In this document: positions 6,598 through 14,134 of the stretch, in pieces
How the letters are laid out: every line of letters begins with the position of its first letter
How positions within the stretch are numbered: position 1 is the first letter of the stretch
Assembly: GCA_017518705.1 (NCBI GenBank)
Contig: JAFWUC010000040.1
Coordinates: 1 to 32,087 of the forward strand
Reading direction: 5' to 3'
DNA length: 32,087 nucleotides
From: Clostridia bacterium
Lineage (GTDB): Bacteria > Bacillota_A > Clostridia > Christensenellales > Aristaeellaceae
Notes under the pieces: generated by a model
Seen by the model: the letters and a program-made list of their open reading frames with translations, nothing else
What the model was told of the DNA's origin: nothing
Databases searched by the model: none
Translations under genes and position numbers: made by a program

Positions 6598-7398
6598 TTA
6601 CAGCTTCAGCGTCTCCCCCGCCTTCACGCACACGGCGGGAGCGTCATTTACCGATATATAGCAGTCTCTGGCATTGGGATTATATACTAAAGAATTGTCG
6701 GCTGTAAAGCACAGGCGTTTAAAGTCGTCCATGCAGTCCATGAACTCGATGTTGGTGCAGTACCAGATGTCTTCCTTCCCGCCCATCATCTCGCAGAAGC
6801 GCTCCATCAGCTCCCAATTGTTCTTGTCGTCAAACTCGTAAGAATGGCCCCACACGTACATCAGGTACAGATACTGGCGCTTGAACAGCCCCAAAAACTG
6901 CTCGCCCAGCTCCAGCAGTCTGTGATTGTGGTGGCAGGTCGCCTGCCAGCGGTACGGATCCTCGGGCAGGGCGAATGAATCGCTGGAGCCTACCACCCGG
7001 CTGTACCGTATGCCCAGCGCGGGAAGCAGCTCCTCTATCTCTTTGGAAAGCGAGCCATTGGGGTAGCTTAAACCCCTGACAGGATAGCCCGTAAACTGTT
7101 CCAGCGCTTCCCTGTCGTCCAGCACTTCCTGCGCCACTTCGGGCAGGGGACAGCGGGCGATGGTAGGATGCGTGACAGTGTGGCAGGCCACTTCGTGCCC
7201 TTTGTAAAGCTCCGGTATCTCTTCCAAAGGCACCCTGTCTCCCCGGCTTATCAGGCCGCTGTTGATGTGGAAAGTGCCCTTGATCCCGTTTTTGTTGAAG
7301 ATCTCTATAAGCCGCCTGTCCTGAGTGCGGCCGTCGTCATAGCTCAGCGTGAGCGCCTTGTGCTTCCCGCCCGGAAAGCAGCAGTATACTCTGTTCAT
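6598..7398 (-). CDS. Polysaccharide deacetylase family protein (CE4, NodB-like)
   Basis: A 266-residue NodB-homology protein. Motif 1 is LSYDDG (Asp21, Asp22), motif 2 is HTVTH (His73, His77), completing the Asp-His-His metal site, and motif 3 is SYPNG (111-115). A C-terminal small beta region (about 225-266) follows. CE4 enzymes remove N- or O-acetyl groups, usually outside the cell from chitin, peptidoglycan or xylan, but this one has no signal peptide. Its place in the pectin operon suggests removal of acetyl groups from imported oligosaccharides; that is inference. The ribosome site AAGAGGT precedes the ATG. Confidence 0.85.
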   Translation of the reverse strand: MNRVYCCFPGGKHKALTLSYDDGRTQDRRLIEIFNKNGIKGTFHINSGLISRGDRVPLEEIPELYKGHEVACHTVTHPTIARCPLPEVAQEVLDDREALEQFTGYPVRGLSYPNGSLSKEIEELLPALGIRYSRVVGSSDSFALPEDPYRWQATCHHNHRLLELGEQFLGLFKRQYLYLMYVWGHSYEFDDKNNWELMERFCEMMGGKEDIWYCTNIEFMDCMDDFKRLCFTADNSLVYNPNARDCYISVNDAPAVCVKAGETLKL

Positions 7399-7509
7399 AA
7401 GGTACCTCTTGGGTTTGAAGCGGACGGACTAAAGCGTTTCCCGCAGAAAATCGCAATGTACCGTACTGTCAGTCAGTTGGTCCGTCTCAATGCTCCCTGT
7501 TCATAGGAA

Positions 7510-7533
7510 GGGCTGCCGTTTGCACGGCAGCCC
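7510..7533 (-). other. Intercistronic hairpin after the binding-protein gene
   Basis: GGGCTGCCG (7510-7518) and CGGCAGCCC (7525-7533) form a perfect nine-pair stem with a six-base loop, 18 bases after the binding-protein stop on the minus strand. No T-run follows, so it is more likely an mRNA-stabilising or partial-termination hairpin. The rest of 7399-7551 shows no gene. Confidence 0.6.
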
Positions 7534-7551
7534 CAATTGCTGGCTTGAAAA

Positions 7552-9060
7552 CTATTCGTGGTCGGCGTGATACAGTTCGTTGAGCTCGCTGGTAACGGCG
7601 GTGCCGCCCTGCTCAGCCCATTTATCCCACTGCTGACGGAGCTGATCTTCGTCGATGATGCAGGCGATATACTGCGCAGCCGCGTTGCCGATGATGTCGT
7701 CCAGTTCCTTGCCGTGAGCTACGTAGGTCTCGCTGGTGTAGGGCAGGCAGGGATTGGCAACGGCGTACTTGGCGTACTCGATGTTGAGGGCATCGTAACG
7801 CTGACGGGCAAATACCCAAGCTTCAGAGCCAACATACTTGGCGGGCGGATCCTGCAGGTCGCCGGCAACGCCCATGCTCAGCTGGTTCAGGTTGTTGTGA
7901 TACTTGCCTTCGTTGGTGGTGTAGTCACCGTCTTCGGGAGTGTAGCGATAGCCTTCCTCGTCCACTTCGTAGGTCAGACCTTTGATACCCGCGTTGATAA
8001 CGGTGTTGCCTTCGGGGCTGTTGCACCAGTCGAGGAACTTGAGCACCTTGGGCAGGTCTTCTTCCTTAACGGACTTGGTCACCAGCACGGCGCCGGCGTA
8101 GCCGGGGTTCTGGGGCCATACGGAGATGGAACCGTCTTCCTTCTCAAGGCCGCAGACGCTCATCCAGATCAGTTCGGTGGCGCCGGCGTTGTCGTCGAAC
8201 CACTTCTGCTGACGATGGGCGTTGTCCATGCAGTCAAAGCGCATGTAGGCTTTGCCCTGACGCTCGGCGGGATCCCAGTCGGCAGTGGAGATCTGCGCAA
8301 AGTTGGGGTCGATGCCGCCGATCTCGTAGAGATGGCGCAGCCAGTTCAGGCCTTCCAGATAAGCGGGATCCTGGTGGGCGGGATATACGTTGCCGTCCTC
8401 ATCGATGCCCCAGGTGTTGGGAGCGCCCATGGCCACGGTGATCACGCTGATGGTGCCCGCGGTGTAGGAGCACATGTTCAGAGCGTAGGTGTCTTCCTTG
8501 TAGGTGGCCAGCGCCTCAGCCAGCTCGGTCAGCTCGTCGATAGTCTCGGGAACCTTGTCGAAGCCCAGCTCATTGGCGATGTCCCAGCGATAGTAGATAC
8601 CGCCGCGGGGGAAGGCACGTCCGCGCGGAATGCCGAACAGTCTGCCGTCGATGGACATGTTCTGGTATACGGCAGCGGAACCGGCGGCCAGGTAAGGATA
8701 CTCTTCAGCGTCCTTCACGTAGTCGGTGAGGTCCCAGAAGCCGCCCGCCCTGGCGGTGTCGACGACCACGGGGGCCTTCGCATCGGTGGCGGAGATGAGC
8801 ATGGCCTTGTTGTCGTCGGTCAGCTCGGTGTTGAAGATGGTGGCGTACTGATCGTTGGCGCCCCACTTGATCTGCAGTCTCACGCCGGTCTGCGCTTCGA
8901 TGTAGTCAAATACGGGGTTGTTCTCCTGCTGGAAGTCGATCTCAGAGGGGAACTGGGGCAGCAGCACGGTGACTACGAAGGGCTCTTCCTCAGCCATGGC
9001 AATGCTCATGGCGGTCAGGGCCATCACCAGCGCCAGCATAAGGGCAACCAGTTTCTTCAT
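7552..9060 (-). CDS. ABC transporter solute-binding protein (LplA/YtcQ type)
   Basis: A 502-residue family-1 extracellular binding protein for an oligosaccharide importer. Residues 1-23 are a clear Sec signal peptide ending AMA before EEE; there is no lipobox Cys, unlike many Gram-positive binding proteins. The mature part shows the family pattern: VTVLLPQFP at the start, ENNPVFDYIEAQTGV, DLTDYVKDAEEYPYL, and a C-terminal AAQYIACIIDEDQLRQQWDKW helix region. It lies in one operon with two LplB/LplC-type permeases, so the ligand is probably a rhamnogalacturonan or galacturonan oligomer. AAAGGAGGA precedes the ATG. It is the only protein of the locus exported from the cytoplasm. Confidence 0.93.
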   Translation of the reverse strand: MKKLVALMLALVMALTAMSIAMAEEEPFVVTVLLPQFPSEIDFQQENNPVFDYIEAQTGVRLQIKWGANDQYATIFNTELTDDNKAMLISATDAKAPVVVDTARAGGFWDLTDYVKDAEEYPYLAAGSAAVYQNMSIDGRLFGIPRGRAFPRGGIYYRWDIANELGFDKVPETIDELTELAEALATYKEDTYALNMCSYTAGTISVITVAMGAPNTWGIDEDGNVYPAHQDPAYLEGLNWLRHLYEIGGIDPNFAQISTADWDPAERQGKAYMRFDCMDNAHRQQKWFDDNAGATELIWMSVCGLEKEDGSISVWPQNPGYAGAVLVTKSVKEEDLPKVLKFLDWCNSPEGNTVINAGIKGLTYEVDEEGYRYTPEDGDYTTNEGKYHNNLNQLSMGVAGDLQDPPAKYVGSEAWVFARQRYDALNIEYAKYAVANPCLPYTSETYVAHGKELDDIIGNAAAQYIACIIDEDQLRQQWDKWAEQGGTAVTSELNELYHADHE

Positions 9061-9160
9061 TAGGATTTCCTCCTTTTTGATTTGTTATCTTTTACAGCGG
9101 TTCACACCGCGGATAACCTTGTTTGGCTGTAGACCGTAAAACCGCAATCCGGTGCGGGGA

Positions 9161-10111
9161 TCAGCCTTTCAGCGCGCCGACCATAACGCCCTTCACGAAG
9201 TACTTCTGAAGGAACGGGTACACGCACATGATGGGTACCGTGGACACCACGATAACGGCCATCTTGACCGACTGCTCCGGGGGTTTCACGAATTCCGGGT
9301 CCATGTTGGACATATCGCCCGCAGAGCCGGTAGCCAGGATTATGATCTCGCGCAGCAGTACCTGCAGAGGCCACTTTTCGGGAGTGCCGGTCATGTAGAT
9401 CATGGCGGAGAAGTAGCTGTTCCAGTGACCCACCGCGTAGAACAGGCCGAAGGTGGCAAGCACGGGCAGCGACAGCGGCAGCACGATCTTTATCAGCACG
9501 CCCACGTCGTTGCAGCCGTCTATGGATGCGGATTCCTCCAGTTCCTGAGGTATGCCCTGGAAGAAGTTTTTGACTATCATCATGTTGTACGCGCTGATGG
9601 CGCCGGGCAGGAGCACCGACCAGTAAGTGTTCTTAAGCTTCAGCACATTGGCCACTATGATGTAACCGGGGATCATGCCGCCGGAGAAGAACATGGAGAT
9701 AATGACCAGGTTCAGGAAGAAATTCCTGCCCCTCAAGCGCTGCTTGGATATGGCGTATGCCATGGTCACGGTGAAGAACAGGTTTATAGCCGTGCCCGCA
9801 GCCGTGATGAACACGGAGTTGCCAAAACCCCTCAGTATCTTGTTGGAAGAGAATATATACTCGTAAGCGCCGAAAGACACGTCATGAGGGAAGAAGAACA
9901 GCGGGCGGGTGTTGATTTCGTACTCTGTCGCGAAGGAAGCGGCGATGATGTATATGAACGGGAGAATTGTGGTTATCGCCACCAGGGAAACTATCAGGTA
10001 GTTGAGACCGTCGAACATCCTGCTGCCAAAGGTGGAGTGCTGGCCTACCGGGCCCGAGCTTTCCAGCCTTTTCCTGGTTTTCTTGTCCAATACTGCTGTC
10101 TGCTGTGCCAT
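9161..10111 (-). CDS. Carbohydrate ABC transporter permease, LplC/YtcP type
   Basis: A 316-residue inner-membrane permease of the MalG-like group with about six membrane segments, the first at about 37-58 (LIVSLVAITTILPFIYIIAA). The ATPase-contact (EAA) loop is ELEESASIDGCNDVGVLIKI, and the C-terminus YFVKGVMVGALKG is characteristic of the LplC/YtcP subfamily. It pairs with the adjacent LplB-type permease and the downstream binding protein. The ribosome site is an almost perfect AGAAAGGAGG. A 100-base gap to the binding-protein gene contains a small GCGGT/ACCGC hairpin (9097-9110). Confidence 0.93.
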   Translation of the reverse strand: MAQQTAVLDKKTRKRLESSGPVGQHSTFGSRMFDGLNYLIVSLVAITTILPFIYIIAASFATEYEINTRPLFFFPHDVSFGAYEYIFSSNKILRGFGNSVFITAAGTAINLFFTVTMAYAISKQRLRGRNFFLNLVIISMFFSGGMIPGYIIVANVLKLKNTYWSVLLPGAISAYNMMIVKNFFQGIPQELEESASIDGCNDVGVLIKIVLPLSLPVLATFGLFYAVGHWNSYFSAMIYMTGTPEKWPLQVLLREIIILATGSAGDMSNMDPEFVKPPEQSVKMAVIVVSTVPIMCVYPFLQKYFVKGVMVGALKG

Positions 10112-10127
10112 AACAGAGTCCTCCTTT

Positions 10128-11084
10128 CTAATACAGACCCTGCTCGCCTAGCAGGTGCGCCAGCTTGTTGGAGGTCAGCACCATGCTCACGCTTACCACA
10201 GCCTTCATAAGACCGATGGCGGAAGCGTAAGAGAACTGGCCCGCCTGGATACCTTGCTGATATACGAACACGTCCAAGGTTTGGGAGACTTGGTAATTTA
10301 ACGGGTTGGTCATAAGGATCAGGTGGTCATAGCCCGTATCCAGCACGCTGCCCATGCGCAGTATGAGCATAAGCACGATAGTGGAGCGGATGGAAGGCAG
10401 GGTGATATGCCACAGTCTCTTTAAACGACCGGCGCCGTCCACCATGGCGGCTTCGTACAGCTGGGTATCCACGTTGGTGAGCGCGGCAAGGAAGATTATG
10501 GTACCCCAGCCGGTCTCCTTCCAGATGGTCTGTCCGATGATCATCCAGCGGAAGGTTTTGGGAGAACCCATGTAGTTTATGGTGGTCCCAAGCAGCTGCT
10601 GAGTGAGCTTGTACACTATGCCGCTGGGCCCGAACATGACGAAGGTTATGGAGACCACGATAACTATGGAAATGAAGTGCGGCACGTACAAAAGCGTCTG
10701 CAGCAGCTTTTTATACTGCAGCGAGCGCATTTCGTTGAGCAAAAGCGCAAGGATGATCGGCGCCGGGAAATACAGCACCAGATTCATGAAACTCAGGATC
10801 AGCGTATTGACAAGGTAATCCACCCACGTCTTGAATGAGAAGAAGTAGCTGAACCACTTGACGCCTACCCAGGCGCTGCCCAGCACGCCCGTGTACGGGT
10901 TGTAGTTCTCAAACGAGATGAGGATCCCGAACATGGGCAGGTACTTGAATATTACGAAGTAGACCAGGCCGGGCAGCAGCAGCAGATACAGCCACTTGTC
11001 CCTTTTGACCTCGGAAAACAGGGTCCGCCAGTACTTCGCGCCGCTGCCGTACACGGCTTTTCGCTCCATCGCTTTGGTGCTCAT
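10128..11084 (-). CDS. Sugar ABC transporter permease, LplB type
   Basis: A 318-residue permease of the MalF-like LplB group, partner of the LplC-type protein encoded 16 bases downstream. Membrane segments begin at YLLLLPGLVYFVIFKYLPMF. The EAA loop reads QLYEAAMVDGAGRLKRLWHI and the segment PMFGILISFENYNPYTG is typical of the subfamily. The start is ambiguous: the frame is open to a TTG at 11123, but GAAAGG at 11100-11095 suits ATG 11084 best; ATG 11090 is a close alternative. No ATP-binding subunit is encoded anywhere in the window, so an MsmX-like shared ATPase is presumed. Confidence 0.92.
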   Translation of the reverse strand: MSTKAMERKAVYGSGAKYWRTLFSEVKRDKWLYLLLLPGLVYFVIFKYLPMFGILISFENYNPYTGVLGSAWVGVKWFSYFFSFKTWVDYLVNTLILSFMNLVLYFPAPIILALLLNEMRSLQYKKLLQTLLYVPHFISIVIVVSITFVMFGPSGIVYKLTQQLLGTTINYMGSPKTFRWMIIGQTIWKETGWGTIIFLAALTNVDTQLYEAAMVDGAGRLKRLWHITLPSIRSTIVLMLILRMGSVLDTGYDHLILMTNPLNYQVSQTLDVFVYQQGIQAGQFSYASAIGLMKAVVSVSMVLTSNKLAHLLGEQGLY

Positions 11085-11117
11085 GCGCATCCAACCTTTC
11101 TGATAACTCTTTTCGGA

Positions 11118-11164
11118 TAACAATGCCTTGTTAATATATGCCAGGCCCGGCCGGCAAAGCCGGC
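11118..11164 (-). other. Hairpins between the GH105 and LplB-type genes
   Basis: Two inverted repeats lie in the 99-base gap: GCCGGC-AAA-GCCGGC (11150-11164) and TAACAA-TGCC-TTGTTA (11118-11133). Neither is followed by a T-run on the minus strand, so they look like processing or regulatory structures rather than a terminator. Confidence 0.4.
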
Positions 11165-11183
11165 AAGCCCTGCAGTCCGGTTT

Positions 11184-12227
11184 CTATTCCCTTTGCATTA
11201 ATTCTGTAAGCATCAGGAACGTGAGGCCCTGGCCGTAGGCGGTGGGCGTTACGATTATATCCTTGTAATGCTGGAGGTTGTGCCCCATACCGGTGCCCCC
11301 GCTCACGCCCTGCACCGCGCCGGTCTCGTCTATCTGACCGAGCACAGCCTGCGCGGAGAGCATGCCCATGGGGCCGTATACTTCCTGACCCAGCCAGCCC
11401 AGCCTCACGCCCTTTAATATGCCGTAGGCGATGGCGGCGGTGGCGCTGGTCTCGCAGTAGGTCTCCTCCACGTCAATAAGCGTGGTGTACAGCCCGTTTA
11501 CACGCTGGTATTTCCACAGCGCAAGCGCCTGATCCTGCCACGCGCTCTTTATCATGCGCATCGCGGCGCTGTTGCTTTTGGTGATGTCGTAAAGCTCGAT
11601 GGCGGACACGGTGAACCACGCGTTGCCCCGCGCCCAGAACGCTTCGGCGAAATTGTGACGCCTGTCGAAGGTCCAGCCGTGGTAGAACAGCCCGTTCACC
11701 TTGTTCTGCAGATAGCGGATGTGGATGAGGAACTGGTATTCCGCTTCCTCGACAAGCTCCTGCCTGCCCAGCACCACGCCCGCCTTGGCGAGGAACAGCC
11801 CCACCATGAACATGGTATCGCACCAAAGCTGCTGGTAGTGCTTGTTCCATACGGTGCAGTGCTGCAGCCCGCCGTACTCCGTGCGCGGCATCTCGTTAAG
11901 CACCCAGCTCAGCCACTCCTCTATCACGGGCAGGTATTTTTCGTTTTTAGTCTCCTGATACAGGCAGGTCAGCGCCAGCACGGGAGCCACGGTATTTACG
12001 TTCTTGTGGGGCTTTTCCGGACGGGAAAGCATGTCGTCGTACCAGGACGTAAGATAATCGAGTATCTTGGTGTCGCCGCTTAGCTGATAGGTCTTGTATA
12101 TGCCGTAAAGCGCGACGCCGGTGGGCCATTCCCAGTTGTTCATGGTGAGGTGTCCGCGGGAAGGGTCGTTGCCGTCCGCCCGCTTAAGCATTCCCAGCAC
12201 CTTGTCGGCAGTCTCTTTGTAGCCCAC
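11184..12227 (-). CDS. GH105 unsaturated rhamnogalacturonyl hydrolase (YteR-like)
   Basis: A 347-residue cytoplasmic glycoside hydrolase of the GH88/GH105 (alpha/alpha)6-barrel group. It removes the unsaturated uronic acid left at the non-reducing end by pectin lyases. The catalytic Asp is Asp137 in QLWCDTMFM, equivalent to the general acid of YteR. Other family segments are NWEWPTGVALYGIYK (31-45), FWARGNAWFTVSAIELYD and ETSATAAIAYGILKG, ending with TPTAYGQGLTFLMLTE. The start codon is GTG with GGGAGGA just upstream. First gene of the minus-strand pectin operon, behind a strong promoter. It is a distant paralogue of the GH105 gene in the opposite operon. Confidence 0.92.
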   Translation of the reverse strand: MGYKETADKVLGMLKRADGNDPSRGHLTMNNWEWPTGVALYGIYKTYQLSGDTKILDYLTSWYDDMLSRPEKPHKNVNTVAPVLALTCLYQETKNEKYLPVIEEWLSWVLNEMPRTEYGGLQHCTVWNKHYQQLWCDTMFMVGLFLAKAGVVLGRQELVEEAEYQFLIHIRYLQNKVNGLFYHGWTFDRRHNFAEAFWARGNAWFTVSAIELYDITKSNSAAMRMIKSAWQDQALALWKYQRVNGLYTTLIDVEETYCETSATAAIAYGILKGVRLGWLGQEVYGPMGMLSAQAVLGQIDETGAVQGVSGGTGMGHNLQHYKDIIVTPTAYGQGLTFLMLTELMQRE

Positions 12228-12263
12228 TTATACGTCCTCCCAATAGCACAGAATATCAAATTG

Positions 12264-12293
12264 ATTATAAAAGAAACGGTTAACGTTTGTCAA
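12264..12293 (-). promoter_or_regulatory. Promoter of the minus-strand pectin operon
   Basis: On the minus strand TTGACA (12293-12288) and TATAAT (12269-12264) are both perfect consensus, 18 bases apart. Transcription should begin near 12257, about 30 bases before the GTG start. Such a strong promoter needs repression, and a palindromic operator fills its spacer. Confidence 0.88.
12274..12288. promoter_or_regulatory. Palindromic operator in the promoter spacer (LacI-like)
   Basis: AAACG (12274-12278), five bases GTTAA, then CGTTT (12284-12288): an inverted repeat resembling LacI/GalR-family operators. It occupies most of the spacer, so a bound protein would block RNA polymerase. No LacI-type regulator is encoded in the window. 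Confidence 0.6.
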
Positions 12294-12381
12294 GGGGCAG
12301 GGATGATTTCGCTTCTTTTTTGTGCATTTTTCACTCATTTTGTGCGCAGCGCAAACAAAATACGAATCGCGCCGCTTTGAC

Positions 12382-12410
12382 TTGTTATATTTTCTGCCGT
12401 GTTGTATAAT
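12382..12410 (+). promoter_or_regulatory. Promoter of the plus-strand pectin operon
   Basis: TTGTTA (12382-12387), a 17-base spacer and TATAAT (12405-12410). Transcription near 12417 leaves a 24-base leader before ATG 12441. A rough inverted repeat, TTTGTGCGC and GCGCAAACA (about 12338-12358), lies just upstream and could be a further control site. Confidence 0.65.
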
Positions 12411-12440
12411 AGCGTCACACTTATTGATTCGGGAGCGATT

Positions 12441-14123
12441 ATGGGTATTACACACAAAGATATGTGGCTCAAAGGCGTGCAGGACGGCGCCGAAGACGCC
12501 TTAAGGCGGCAGTGCACCGATCCGTCCGATCGGTTTTACGGCACCATAGTCGGCGTGGCAGGCGGCTATACAAACCCCCATTACGCGCTGTATACCGCCC
12601 GGACGTTCCTTTTGGCGTATTACTGCGAGGGGCAGAAGTATTTTGGCGACCCTCTCATGCTGGAAAGGAGCGTTCCCGCCCTGGAATACGCCCTTAGACT
12701 CCAGCACGAGGACGGCACAATGGACCTGTTGGAGACCAACTTCCACGACGGCGCCGAAACGTCGTTTACCGCGGGCACCATCGCCCCCATCGCGCTGCTG
12801 ATGCGCGCACGGACCCGGAACACACCCGCAGAAGAGCGCGTCTGGACGCTCATGTACAGATACCTGGAGAACTGTGCCCGGGGAGTCGTCGACGGCGGCT
12901 TCCACACTCCCAATCACCGCTGGGTGATGAGCGCCGCGCTGGCGTTTCTGTACAACATCACGGGATATGCGCCTTGCCTCGGCAAACTCCGAAAGCTGCT
13001 TGACGAAGGGATCGACTGCGACGAGGAAGGCGAGTTTACCGAGCGTTCCAGCGGCACGTACAATATAGTCTGCGACCGGGCGCTCATATTCTTGGCCGAA
13101 GCCGGGAATATGCCCGAAATGCTGGAGCACGTATCACGCAATCTCAAAATGATGCCCAGTTATTTTGAGCCCGACCTCACCATAAACACCATGAACTCCA
13201 CCCGCCAGGACGCGGGCACCGCTCCCGACTGGCGCATATACTACGGGCTGTACCTGTATATGGCGCTAAAAACCAAGGATCCGGAGTTCATCTGGATTGC
13301 CAACAAAATGCTGGAGCAAAGCCTGAGCGCCATGAGCTGGGCCGCCGCAAAAGCGCCGAAGGAAATGATGCCCGGTTTTGAGTACCTTCCCTTCGTGCTC
13401 ATGGATCCTTCCCTTGACCCCTCCTGCATGGACGCAACCGGCACTCCCCCATGCTTCGATTTTGTCAGGCATTTTGAAAAAAGCGGAGTGGTGCGCATGC
13501 GCCGGGGCGACACGGCGCTTACGCTGATCCAGAACGATCCCATGTTCGCAAAGCTCAAGCTACTGAACCACTGGGTCGGGATGCGATTCTGCGGAACGTT
13601 TTACGCCAAAGGCCAGTTCGAAGCACAGGAGATAACCCGCGACGGCGAGTATTTCACATTGACCTACCGCTGCCGCTGGGGCTACAAAGGGCCGATGCCC
13701 GAAAAGCCCGCCACGTCCGTCTGGCGGGAAATGGATCACTCATTAAGGCCGAACGTGTTCATGCAGGACTATATGATCCGTGTGCGCGTCCGTTTTACCG
13801 GCAGCGGACTGGAAGCGCACATCTCCACCGAAGGGATCGAACACGTACTGTGCAAGCTGGAGATGCTTCTTGAACCCGGCGGACACTACATCACTTCCGA
13901 CAGCGAGTTCCGCGCCCGCCCGGGAGACTACATTTATCAGAAGTGCCGTACCGCAAAGTATCTTTACGATGACTGCAGGGAACTGGTGACCGAAGGCGGC
14001 GCGTTCAACGAACCCTACGGCGCGCAGATGCGCGGCAGCGTTCCCGTGCCGGACGGATCGTTCACCGTGTGCTGCACGTTTGAGACCCCCGTTGACCACA
14101 CCATAAGGCTGAGTTTCGTTTAG
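12441..14123 (+). CDS. Unassigned toroid / beta-sandwich protein, candidate polysaccharide lyase
   Basis: A 560-residue protein I cannot place in a named family. It has no signal peptide. Residues 1 to about 340 are helix-rich, with periodic segments suggesting an (alpha/alpha) toroid: TARTFLLAYYCEG, LEYALRLQHEDGTMDL, WVMSAALAFLYNITG, DRALIFLAEAG and IYYGLYLYMALKTKD. Residues about 365-560 are beta-rich. This layout is that of heparinase II/III- and PL8-type lyases. PNHRW (157-161) and ERSSGTYN (201-208) could be the Asn-His and Tyr catalytic groups of such enzymes, but that is inference. GGGAG lies five bases before ATG 12441. Earlier in-frame codons precede the likely transcription start. 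A GH105 gene follows 11 bases later. Confidence 0.7.
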   Translation: MGITHKDMWLKGVQDGAEDALRRQCTDPSDRFYGTIVGVAGGYTNPHYALYTARTFLLAYYCEGQKYFGDPLMLERSVPALEYALRLQHEDGTMDLLETNFHDGAETSFTAGTIAPIALLMRARTRNTPAEERVWTLMYRYLENCARGVVDGGFHTPNHRWVMSAALAFLYNITGYAPCLGKLRKLLDEGIDCDEEGEFTERSSGTYNIVCDRALIFLAEAGNMPEMLEHVSRNLKMMPSYFEPDLTINTMNSTRQDAGTAPDWRIYYGLYLYMALKTKDPEFIWIANKMLEQSLSAMSWAAAKAPKEMMPGFEYLPFVLMDPSLDPSCMDATGTPPCFDFVRHFEKSGVVRMRRGDTALTLIQNDPMFAKLKLLNHWVGMRFCGTFYAKGQFEAQEITRDGEYFTLTYRCRWGYKGPMPEKPATSVWREMDHSLRPNVFMQDYMIRVRVRFTGSGLEAHISTEGIEHVLCKLEMLLEPGGHYITSDSEFRARPGDYIYQKCRTAKYLYDDCRELVTEGGAFNEPYGAQMRGSVPVPDGSFTVCCTFETPVDHTIRLSFV

Positions 14124-14134
14124 GAGGCGCGACA

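Noticed and set aside
7558..9063. A 501-codon plus-strand frame opposite the binding-protein gene
   Set aside because: It mirrors the codon structure of the real gene, which has a signal peptide, family motifs and an excellent ribosome site.
11150..11164. Terminator after the GH105 gene
   Set aside because: The GC hairpin has no T-run on the minus strand, and the downstream permease gene has no clear promoter of its own.
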